A stretch of 28,970 nucleotides of DNA from JBFGCM01 sp041581135. GTDB taxonomy: Bacteria; Actinomycetota; Acidimicrobiia; Spongiisociales; UBA5794. A program made the position numbers and the translations under genes. The number at the start of each line of letters is the position of its first letter. The stretch's first letter is position 1. The notes below the pieces were generated by a model. It did not search any database and had not been told where the DNA came from. It saw only the letters and a list, made by a program, of their open reading frames with translations. This document shows positions 14,571 through 21,258 of this stretch, in pieces. The stretch is from NCBI GenBank assembly GCA_041581135.1, contig JBFGCM010000045.1, positions 1 through 28,970 of the forward strand, given 5' to 3'.

Positions 14571-15770
14571 ATGCGAGGGGGCCAGGGTTTCTTTTCGGGA
14601 GCGGTGATTTCGAGGACGGGGTTCCGCTCACTCGCCATGCTTTTAGCCGCGTTCTTGATGCTGCTCGTCACGCCTGCGAGCGGCGTCGCGGTCGGGGACC
14701 CCACCATCCACGGGGGCGGCCTCAACATCGTCAACTTCGTGAGCCTCGAGGGCGAGGCCATGGGCTACGGATGGTATGTCGGTTTCGACGCGACCGCGGA
14801 CTTTGGGGAGTACGGTCCTAGCCAAGACGATGTCGAGGTGCGGGTCGGCGGCATCGCACTCGAGTACACCGACGGCTTCGAGGTCCCGTTCTACAACAGC
14901 GATACCGGGGACGTCCGGGTCGAGGTATGGGGCCCCTACGGGGAGGAGCGCCTCACCGAGCCGTTCCTCGGGGAGTACAGCGTCTCGATCCAGGACCAAT
15001 ACGGCGTGGACGCAGAATTCGTCATCGAGACCCTCGATGACATCCCGGCCGGTGGCCCCGAGGTCGTTGCGGGCGTCGGCCAGGTCGGCTCGACCCCGAC
15101 CTTCTCCTGGCTGCCATTCCAGTCCGAGTACGACGGGATGTTGGTCGACCCCTGGGCTTACGAGCTGAACCTCGGTACGCCCGAGGGGCACTGGCTCTTC
15201 CCGATCGACGCGTCGAAGACGACCGTGGCCTTCGACGACCCTGATTGGCTGCCCGAACCGCCGGAGCCGCTCGCTCCCGGCGTCTACGACGTGACCCTCC
15301 ACTCCAACCATGACGTCGTGACCGATCCTGACGGCGCGGGCATCATCAACTTCGAGCACCACGTCTCGTGGCAGATCGTCGTCAGCGACGACGGCTTCGT
15401 GACCGGCGGCGGCTGGCTCGAAGCAGAACCCCCCGGAGCCGGTACGGCCAACTTCGGGTTCAACGTGATGGTCAAGAAGGGCGCGTTTCAGCCGACCGGC
15501 AACATGGTCGTCGTATTCGCAGAGGGAGATCTCACCTTCCAAGCGACCAGTTTCGACTCACTCGTCATCGATGGTGCCACCTCGCACTTCCAGGGGACGG
15601 GAACCGTCAACGGCCAACCCGGCTACTCCTTCTCCTCGTATCAGGTCGACGGGGACCCGGATCAGTTCGGAGTGGGCATCTGGACCTGGACCGAGGACGG
15701 TGAAGTGGTGGACGTGTTCGGCACAGAAGGACCCCTGAGCGGCGGCAGCGTGGTGGTGCACCGCAAGTAA
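14571..15770 (+). CDS. Secreted protein with a C-terminal GGGW/post-COAP-1-like domain
   Basis: This 399-residue protein has a signal peptide: a charged start, hydrophobic SLAMLLAAFLMLLV and likely cleavage near PASGVA. An acidic, aromatic-rich middle region (about residues 40-270) follows that I do not recognise. The last 125 residues (VTGGGWLE, then ANFGFNVMVKKGAFQPTG, FQATSFDSLVIDG and FQGTGTVNG) match a beta-sandwich domain found at the C-terminus of many secreted bacterial proteins, often called post-COAP-1. The strong GGGAGGAG site supports the ATG at 14571. There is no LPXTG motif or C-terminal membrane anchor. It is probably extracellular and non-enzymatic or adhesive. It is isolated by long non-coding flanks and may not belong to either catabolic block. 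Confidence 0.75.
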   Translation: MRGGQGFFSGAVISRTGFRSLAMLLAAFLMLLVTPASGVAVGDPTIHGGGLNIVNFVSLEGEAMGYGWYVGFDATADFGEYGPSQDDVEVRVGGIALEYTDGFEVPFYNSDTGDVRVEVWGPYGEERLTEPFLGEYSVSIQDQYGVDAEFVIETLDDIPAGGPEVVAGVGQVGSTPTFSWLPFQSEYDGMLVDPWAYELNLGTPEGHWLFPIDASKTTVAFDDPDWLPEPPEPLAPGVYDVTLHSNHDVVTDPDGAGIINFEHHVSWQIVVSDDGFVTGGGWLEAEPPGAGTANFGFNVMVKKGAFQPTGNMVVVFAEGDLTFQATSFDSLVIDGATSHFQGTGTVNGQPGYSFSSYQVDGDPDQFGVGIWTWTEDGEVVDVFGTEGPLSGGSVVVHRK

Positions 15771-16210
15771 CCCTCGCGCAGCCCTCATGAGACTCAGACA
15801 GGCGCCCGCCCCGGGGGCCTTCCAGACTTCGTAACCCCAGGCGCCGGTCAACGTGGATGGTCTCCACGACTGCATGCCACGCCGTCGGTCTCGTCGCGGA
15901 GCACCGCCAGACCCGGATATCACCAAATGCGGCGCCCGAACGAGCATCGCAACGGGTGTCCGGGATGGGCACGTATCGGACGTCGTTCTGGGGTGAAGCT
16001 CGGCCCTGTCGAATACGGCGGCTCGCTCAGGGAACGTAGCTGGTCTCCGTTGGGGTACCTGGAGGCATTCAGCCCTAGGACGGCGTCGCCAGGGCTAGGA
16101 ACGGTTGATGGAACCACGCCTAGGATCGCCTCACCCGGAGATCGCAGTTCAGAGGTTCCCGTTCGTATGGTCCGCAGAGTCACGACGCCCCCACGGACCG
16201 TGAGTCCGCC
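15771..16210. other. Non-coding interval with repeated CTAGGA and an inverted repeat
   Basis: No gene is visible in these 440 nt. CTAGGA occurs at 16075-16080, 16095-16100 and 16120-16125. AGCCCT (16071-16076) pairs with AGGGCT (16091-16096) around a 14-nt loop. A small CGGAC/GTCCG hairpin lies at 16194-16208, just before the next start codon. Confidence 0.55.
16075..16125 (+). repeat. Three CTAGGA direct repeats upstream of the LLM oxidoreductase
   Basis: The hexamer is present at 16075, 16095 and 16120, offset by 20 and 25 nt. The first two overlap a 6-bp inverted repeat. The cluster is 86-136 nt before the GTG at 16211 and could be an operator, though chance is not excluded. Confidence 0.4.
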
Positions 16211-17092
16211 GTGACTGCCGCTACGGGTCGCGTTGGAATCTGGAGCGGTCGCCTGCAACGGCGACCGACGGCGCAGGCGGTCGATCTCGCCGCAGAGTGG
16301 GACGATCTGGGATACGGCGCCCTGTGGGTACCCGAGTCTCCGGCGGGCAAGGACGTCCTGACGTTCGCCTCGATCCTGCTCGGCGCGACGGCGCGCATTG
16401 CGCTTGCGACCGGGATCGCCAACATCTGGGCGCGCGACCCGGTTGCGATGGCGAGCGCCCGCAAGACCATCGGCGATGCCCATCCTGGCCGGTTCGTCTT
16501 GGGAGTCGGGATCAGCCACGAGAGCACGGCGGAGATGCGGGGGCATCGATACGGCAAACCGCTGGAGACGATGCGCAGCTACCTGGAGGCGATGAACGTA
16601 GCTCCGTTCGACGGTCATCCGCCCGCTGCCGATCCGCCCACGGTGGTGGCCGCGCTGGGGCCGAAGATGATCGCGTTGGCCGGTGACCTGACCGACGGGA
16701 TCCACCCCTTCCTCACCTCGCCCGACCACACTGCCGGTGCTAGAGCGATTCTGGGCGCAGGCAAGCTCATCGCCGTCGAGCAGGGCGTGATCTTGAGCGC
16801 CGACCTGGCGCAGGCACGGGAAGCGGCGCGCAGCAACCTCGCCCGGTATCTGCAGTGGCCCAACTACCGAAACCACTTCCTGCGTCGCGGCCACGACGAG
16901 AGCGACCTGGCCGGCGGCGGCAGCGATCAGTTGATCGACGCCACGTATGCCATCGGCGACGTGGCCGCCATCAAGGAACGCGTCGATGAGCATCTGGCGG
17001 CCGGCGCCGACCATGTGGCCGTGCAGGTCATCGCCGGCGGCCTCGACGAGCCCGCCGCAGCGCGCGAGCTGGCATCGGCGTTACTCGGTTGA
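16211..17092 (+). CDS. LLM-class (probably F420-dependent) oxidoreductase
   Basis: This 293-residue protein is a bacterial-luciferase-like TIM barrel. Features are GRVGIWSGRLQ at the start, LAAEWDDLGYGALWVPES, then ARIALATGIANIWARDP and HPGRFVLGVGISH, which are characteristic of the actinobacterial F420-dependent branch. Such enzymes reduce or oxidise diverse substrates with F420 or FMN in the cytoplasm. The GTG at 16211 is chosen because the barrel's first strand begins 8 residues later; no clear ribosome site is seen. Its 3' end overlaps the convergent flavoprotein gene by 12 nt. The substrate is unknown. Confidence 0.88.
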   Translation: MTAATGRVGIWSGRLQRRPTAQAVDLAAEWDDLGYGALWVPESPAGKDVLTFASILLGATARIALATGIANIWARDPVAMASARKTIGDAHPGRFVLGVGISHESTAEMRGHRYGKPLETMRSYLEAMNVAPFDGHPPAADPPTVVAALGPKMIALAGDLTDGIHPFLTSPDHTAGARAILGAGKLIAVEQGVILSADLAQAREAARSNLARYLQWPNYRNHFLRRGHDESDLAGGGSDQLIDATYAIGDVAAIKERVDEHLAAGADHVAVQVIAGGLDEPAAARELASALLG

Positions 17093-18451
17093 GACGCGGG
17101 CGATGGCCCGGCCCGCCAGATAACCGAGGCCGAGCGCGCTGAGCAGACCGTTGCCCGACATGTATCCCTCCGCACCGTGACCGGAGATGCCCGCAGCGGC
17201 ACCGCCGGCTGCATAGAGACCCGGGATCGGTTCGCCGTCGCGCAGGACGGCTGCGTCGCCATCGACCCGCAGGCCGCCCTGAGTGTGGAACAAGGCGCCG
17301 GTCACCTTCACCGCGGCGTAGGGGGGTGTGAGGACGTGGGGCCACAGCGTCCGTCCAAACGGATCCTCGGCACTCCCGGACGCCACCGCCTCCGCATGTT
17401 CCATGGTCGCTCGCACCGTCCCCTGCGGAGCCCCGATCAGGGTGGCCAGGGCGGCGACATCGTCCACCCACCGCACGCCCTTGGCGGTGAGTAGGTCCTG
17501 GTAGTCGGCAAACGGCAGCGCCTTCTCGTGGATTGCCTCGTCATAGATCACCCACGCGATCCCGCCCGGCTGTTGCAGGACCGGCACTGCGTACTCGGAG
17601 TACCCGGTGGATTCGTCGCCGAAGCGTTCCCCATTGGAGTTGATCACGATGGCGCCGTTCATGACCGAGGTCCACGTCAGCAGCACTCCGTGCGGAGTGG
17701 CGACGGATGCATGACCCTGATACGAGTCGAGAAACCCGACGTCGGCTCCCAGGGGTTCGCCGATCAACAACGCATCTCCGTTGCTGTGATCCCCGCCGAA
17801 ATAGAGGCCGTCGGCGATCTCGGGGATGTAGCGCCGCACCAGCTCTGAGTTGGCTCCGTAACCGTTGGTTGCCAGCACGAGCGCTCTGGTCGTCAGACGC
17901 TCTGTGGTGTCGTCGGGGCGCTCGGCGGTGACGCCGGCGAGGCCTTCGCCGAGCTCCTCGAAACCGGTGACCCGGAGCGGCGTGATGAGCGTGATCTCGG
18001 GGCGGGCTTCCATCGCCGCCAGCAGGTGCCGATGCAGGGTGCGTCCGGCACGGTCGGGAACGCAGAGGTGGCGCAGCTTGCTGTGTCCGGGAAACCAGAC
18101 GTCGGTGACCAGTTCGAGTGGTATGTGGCAGGCATCAGCCAGCCACTCTCCGAGTTCCACCGACACTTCGGCGAGGGCGCGGGTCACGACCTCGTCGGCC
18201 TGGCCCTTCGTCTTCTTCATGGTGTCGGCGAAGAGGACGTCCGGGCTGTCGTCGATTCCCTCGGCGCGCTGCCATCGGCTGCCCGCCGACGGGATCATCG
18301 AGGTGCTCATGGAGGTGTTGTTGCCCGCTCGGAAGGTCTCACTCGCCTCCATCAAGGCGACGCCGAGACCGGCGTCGGCTGCAGACAGTGCTGCCGCCAG
18401 ACCGGCTGCCCCGGCTCCGGCGACCACAACATCGATGTCTGGGGCGTCCAC
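17081..18451 (-). CDS. FAD-dependent fumarate-reductase/ketosteroid-dehydrogenase-like flavoprotein
   Basis: This 456-residue protein begins with a dinucleotide-binding motif (VVVAGAGAAGLAAALSAADAG). It has LATNGYGANSELVRRYIP and the NGERFGDES loop typical of fumarate-reductase-type flavoproteins. FHTQGGLRVDGDAAVL and a C-terminal FAD-binding GLYAAGGAAAG follow. Relatives reduce or dehydrogenate alpha,beta double bonds next to a carbonyl or carboxylate. There is no signal peptide or haem motif, so it is soluble. The GTG at 18451 lies 6 nt after a TAGAGT -10 and has no ribosome site, suggesting a leaderless message. It is divergent from the racemase-fold pair across 29 nt. The specific substrate is unknown. 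Confidence 0.87.
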   Translation of the reverse strand: MDAPDIDVVVAGAGAAGLAAALSAADAGLGVALMEASETFRAGNNTSMSTSMIPSAGSRWQRAEGIDDSPDVLFADTMKKTKGQADEVVTRALAEVSVELGEWLADACHIPLELVTDVWFPGHSKLRHLCVPDRAGRTLHRHLLAAMEARPEITLITPLRVTGFEELGEGLAGVTAERPDDTTERLTTRALVLATNGYGANSELVRRYIPEIADGLYFGGDHSNGDALLIGEPLGADVGFLDSYQGHASVATPHGVLLTWTSVMNGAIVINSNGERFGDESTGYSEYAVPVLQQPGGIAWVIYDEAIHEKALPFADYQDLLTAKGVRWVDDVAALATLIGAPQGTVRATMEHAEAVASGSAEDPFGRTLWPHVLTPPYAAVKVTGALFHTQGGLRVDGDAAVLRDGEPIPGLYAAGGAAAGISGHGAEGYMSGNGLLSALGLGYLAGRAIARVSTE

Positions 18452-18457
18452 CTGGAA

Positions 18458-18463
18458 ACTCTA
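18458..18463 (-). promoter_or_regulatory. Leaderless-type -10 for the flavoprotein gene
   Basis: On the minus strand TAGAGT ends 6 nt before the GTG at 18451. It shares a 29-nt divergent interval with the opposite-facing -10 at 18469. No good -35 is visible. Confidence 0.5.
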
Positions 18464-18468
18464 TTCGG

Positions 18469-18474
18469 TAGGGT
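18469..18474 (+). promoter_or_regulatory. Leaderless-type -10 for the racemase-fold operon
   Basis: TAGGGT ends 6 nt before the ATG at 18481, and there is no ribosome site. The element is 5 nt from the opposing -10, so the two promoters probably cannot be occupied at once. Confidence 0.5.
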
Positions 18475-18480
18475 CCCGGC

Positions 18481-19242
18481 ATGCGCAAGGTGCTCGTGCT
18501 GGTCCCCTTCCCGATGACTCCAGAGCAGCTCGAACTGCGCCGGGCCCAGGCGGACGCCGCCGAGCTGCCGTCGGATATCCAGCTCGACTATCGCCCGGTC
18601 CTCGCCGCGCCCTCGTCCTACGTCTCCCATCATGACTACGTGCTCGCCGACATGTCGTTGTTCGCGGCCGGTCTCGACGCTCAGGCGGACGGCTACGACG
18701 CGGTGTGTGTCGACACCGTGAGCGACTCGGGGGTTGCCGCCCTGCGCTCGATGCTCGACATTCCGGTGATCGCCGCTGGGCGATCGATGTTTCTCACGGC
18801 GCTCATGCTCGGGCGCACATTTGGGATCGTGACCATGTGGGAAGACTGGTTCGGGCTGTACGAGCGCACGCTCAAGGACCTGCGGATGGTCGACCGCTGC
18901 GCCGGGATGCGGGCGGCCGGTATCAAACCGGACAACCGCAATCTCCTCGGTGGCAAGGACGAGGTGCTCCCTCTGCTGCTCGACGCCGCCATCAAGCTGG
19001 TTGAGATCGACGGCGCCGACGTGATCCTCCTCGGGTCGACCACGATGCACGAGGCGCACGGGTACCTCGCTGAAAGGCTCCCCGTACCGGTCGTCAACGG
19101 CGGTCCGCTGTCCTATCAGATCGCCGAAGCGATGACCGCTTTGGGGCTCAGCCACAGCCGTCGGGCGTATCCCCGCCCTCACATCCCCAAGCCGGAGATG
19201 ATCGAGGCGATGATGCGCGCCGCCGCGGAGGTGGACTCGTGA
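18481..19242 (+). CDS. Asp/Glu-hydantoin racemase-fold protein A lacking both catalytic cysteines
   Basis: This 253-residue protein belongs to the Asp/Glu/hydantoin racemase superfamily: VLVLVPFPMTPEQ at the start, DGYDAVCVDTVSDSG at 70-84, and GADVILLGSTTMH at 178-190. In cysteine racemases the two active-site Cys sit where this protein has Thr79 and Ser186. A standard two-base cysteine racemase mechanism is therefore unlikely. Family relatives also include decarboxylases, maleate isomerase and non-catalytic proteins. It forms a tandem pair with the next gene: 126 of 253 positions are identical by hand count in an ungapped alignment. Cys140 is conserved in both. The two genes overlap by 4 nt (GTGA). 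The fold is secure; the activity is open. Confidence 0.82.
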   Translation: MRKVLVLVPFPMTPEQLELRRAQADAAELPSDIQLDYRPVLAAPSSYVSHHDYVLADMSLFAAGLDAQADGYDAVCVDTVSDSGVAALRSMLDIPVIAAGRSMFLTALMLGRTFGIVTMWEDWFGLYERTLKDLRMVDRCAGMRAAGIKPDNRNLLGGKDEVLPLLLDAAIKLVEIDGADVILLGSTTMHEAHGYLAERLPVPVVNGGPLSYQIAEAMTALGLSHSRRAYPRPHIPKPEMIEAMMRAAAEVDS

Positions 19243-20018
19243 CCCGCATCCTCGTCTTGGTCCCGTTCGCTCTTGCCGCCGAAGACATCGCCAAGCGACG
19301 CGAACAGACTTCCCAGGTCCAGATTCGCCCCGGGGTGACGTTCGAGTTCCGCCCAGTGGCGGCGGGGCCGTCGAGCTTCATGAGCCCACATGATTGGGCG
19401 CTGATGGACATAGCGTTGTTCGAGGCGGGTCTGAGCGCCGAGGAGGATGGCTTCGACGCCGTGCTCATCGACACGGTCAGCGATTCCGGTGCCGACGCGC
19501 TGCGGTCGATGCTCGACATTCCGGTGCTGGCTCCGGGCCGCGCCTCTCTCCTGTTTGCGCTGAGCCTGGGCCGCACGTTCGGGATCCTGGCCCAATGGGA
19601 ACCCGCTCTGGCCCGCTACCGGAAGGTCATCGGCGAGTGGGGTTTCGCCGCCCACTGCGCCGGGGTGGAGCACTTCGACACCCCGCCCGATTTCGCCGGA
19701 CTGATCGGAGACAAGGCGGACGCCACGCTTCCCAAGATGGAGGCGGCGTGTCGCCGGCTCATCGACCGGGGCGCCGACGTCATCTGCTTGGGATCCACCA
19801 CGATGCACCAGGCCCACCAGCATCTCAGCGAGGTGCTCGAGGTTCCGGTGATCAACCCGGGGCCGCTGTCGTACAAACTCATGGAGTCGTTCTTGGCGCT
19901 CGGCCTCACCCACAGCCGCCGTGCCTATCCCCGTCCTCAGGTTGCCAAACCCGGCATGATCCACGCCATGCAACAGGCTGCCGCGTTGGAACAGCAGCAG
20001 GAGGGTGACGATGCCTGA
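19239..20018 (+). CDS. Asp/Glu-hydantoin racemase-fold protein B (tandem paralogue)
   Basis: This 259-residue protein aligns without gaps to its neighbour over the first 253 residues. It repeats the altered active site: DTVSDSG with Thr79 and LGSTTMH with Ser186 in place of the usual cysteines. HSRRAYPRP near the C-terminus is identical in both. The most divergent stretch is residues 121-175, the region expected to cap the substrate pocket, which suggests different substrates or a heterodimer. The start is GTG at 19239 within the GTGA overlap. The tail (LEQQQEGDDA) overlaps the next gene by 8 nt. Confidence 0.82.
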   Translation: MTRILVLVPFALAAEDIAKRREQTSQVQIRPGVTFEFRPVAAGPSSFMSPHDWALMDIALFEAGLSAEEDGFDAVLIDTVSDSGADALRSMLDIPVLAPGRASLLFALSLGRTFGILAQWEPALARYRKVIGEWGFAAHCAGVEHFDTPPDFAGLIGDKADATLPKMEAACRRLIDRGADVICLGSTTMHQAHQHLSEVLEVPVINPGPLSYKLMESFLALGLTHSRRAYPRPQVAKPGMIHAMQQAAALEQQQEGDDA

Positions 20019-20412
20019 TCCGGCCACCGTCGTCGCCGTCGTCGAGAAGTTCCTGCGACTCGTCGAGGCCCGCCAGCTCGACGAGGCCGCCTCCTACCTG
20101 GCGCCAGGGGCGACGATCACCTGTCCCGGCGGCCGCCAGTTCACCGATCTCCGCGAACAAGTGGCCTCGTCGGCGGGTCGATTCCGCCACGTGCGCAAGG
20201 TGTTCGAGGACTTCGACGCGGTCGCGGACGGCGACAAGGTCGTCGTCTACGCCTTCGGGACACTCGAAGGTGAGGCGCTGGACGGCAGCCCGTTCGACGG
20301 TGTGCGGTTCATCGATCGGTTCGTTCTGGTCGACGGTCGCATCGTCGACCAGAAGGTCTGGAACGACATGGCCGAGAGCAAGCTGCTGGAACGTCGTGAC
20401 CACACCGGCTGA
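20011..20412 (+). CDS. NTF2-like / SnoaL-like small protein
   Basis: This 133-residue protein has the cone-shaped NTF2-like pattern: helix VVEKFLRLVEARQLDEAASYLAPGATI, then strands with VADGDKVVVYAFGTL and FIDRFVLVDGRIVDQKVWND. The family includes ketosteroid isomerase-like, limonene-epoxide hydrolase-like and non-enzymatic ligand-binding proteins. I chose the ATG at 20011, which has AGGAGGG 6 nt upstream, over the GTG at 20005. It overlaps the preceding gene by 8 nt and the following SDR by 17 nt, so translation is coupled. Its role is probably on the same substrate as its neighbours, but the reaction is not readable. Confidence 0.8.
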   Translation: MPDPATVVAVVEKFLRLVEARQLDEAASYLAPGATITCPGGRQFTDLREQVASSAGRFRHVRKVFEDFDAVADGDKVVVYAFGTLEGEALDGSPFDGVRFIDRFVLVDGRIVDQKVWNDMAESKLLERRDHTG

Positions 20413-21151
20413 GTGGGCGGTCGTTGCCGGCGCCACCGGTGCCATCGGTAGTCAGATCGTTGCGCAGCTGCTGGCGCGCGGGCTGGGTGTTGTTGCGGTC
20501 GCCCGATCCCTCGCAGCGTTGGAGCAGCTCGCCGCAGGACGCCCCGAAGTCGTCGTGTGCACCGCCGACATCAGTGCCGATGAGGCGGTGAGCGCGATCG
20601 AGCAGGCCATTCCCGGCACCGTGCGAATGGTGGTGAACTCGGCGGCGGCGCCGATGGGAGGGACGATCATCGACGTTCCCGCCGCTGCCGTGGTGGCGGC
20701 CATCGAGGTGAAGGTCAACGGCATGTTGCGCCTGGCGCGCGCCGCGGATGATCATCTCACCGTTGACTCCCGCGTCGTGGCGATCGGGGGCAACCTCGGG
20801 TTCGACCCCATACCGGAAGCGGCCACGGCCGGGATCGGCAATGCCGCCCTGGCCAACGCCATCAGACAGCTGAGCCGGGCGCTCGGTCCGCGAGGTGTGA
20901 CGTGCCACATCGTCGCCCCGGGCCCGGTGTGGACGGATCGGCTTCGTGCTCTGTTGCGGGACGCTGCCACGTCGAGGGGCGTGTCCGAGGAGGCCGTCGT
21001 CGGGGAGTTCCGGGCGCGGTCGCCGATAGGTCACCTCGTGGAGGTGGGCGAGGTGGTGTGGGCGGTGGACCTGCTCCTCGATCCTCGGGCGCGAGCCCTG
21101 GCAGGGGGAACACTGCTGCTCGATGCCGGGCAGCGCACGGCGATTCCCTGA
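20396..21151 (+). CDS. Atypical short-chain dehydrogenase (SDR) without the Ser-Tyr-Lys triad
   Basis: This 251-residue protein has an SDR Rossmann start (VVAGATGAIGSQI, residues 9-21), a VVNSAA strand near 79-84 and the C-terminal VAPGPVWTDRL and GGTLLLDAG segments. At the active site the usual Ser, Tyr and Lys are replaced by Gly132, Ala145 and Asn149 (AGIGNAALANAI where YxxSKAAL is expected). The fold and cofactor site are intact, so it may bind a nucleotide, use another residue, or pair with the NTF2-like neighbour. The GTG at 20396 lies inside the preceding gene with a weak ribosome site; no later in-frame start precedes the Rossmann strand. It ends the first plus-strand operon. Confidence 0.8.
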   Translation: MTTPAEWAVVAGATGAIGSQIVAQLLARGLGVVAVARSLAALEQLAAGRPEVVVCTADISADEAVSAIEQAIPGTVRMVVNSAAAPMGGTIIDVPAAAVVAAIEVKVNGMLRLARAADDHLTVDSRVVAIGGNLGFDPIPEAATAGIGNAALANAIRQLSRALGPRGVTCHIVAPGPVWTDRLRALLRDAATSRGVSEEAVVGEFRARSPIGHLVEVGEVVWAVDLLLDPRARALAGGTLLLDAGQRTAIP

Positions 21152-21164
21152 GCCTGAAGGCGGA

Positions 21165-21193
21165 TTGACGCTCATTCGGCCCATTCGTAGTGT
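21165..21193 (+). promoter_or_regulatory. Promoter of the acyl-CoA operon
   Basis: TTGACG (21165-21170), a 17-nt spacer and TAGTGT (21188-21193) make a close match to a housekeeping promoter. It would give a leader of about 60 nt before the GTG at 21259. This separates the acyl-CoA operon from the SDR operon 13 nt upstream. Confidence 0.7.
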
Positions 21194-21216
21194 GCCTGCT
21201 ATCACTATGCGGTCGA

Positions 21217-21235
21217 CTGTCCACCCTACGGACAG
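21217..21235 (+). promoter_or_regulatory. Inverted repeat in the leader of the acyl-CoA operon
   Basis: CTGTCC (21217-21222) and GGACAG (21230-21235) flank a 7-nt loop, between the promoter and the ribosome site. It may be a repressor site just downstream of the transcription start or a leader hairpin. Confidence 0.5.
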
Positions 21236-21258
21236 CGATCGCCGGAGGAGGGAAAGCC

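Noticed and set aside
15805..15830. GC-rich GGCGCCCGCCCCGGGGGCC stretch as terminator of the secreted-protein gene
   Set aside because: Self-complementary bases leave no loop and pairing is ambiguous; not a convincing hairpin.
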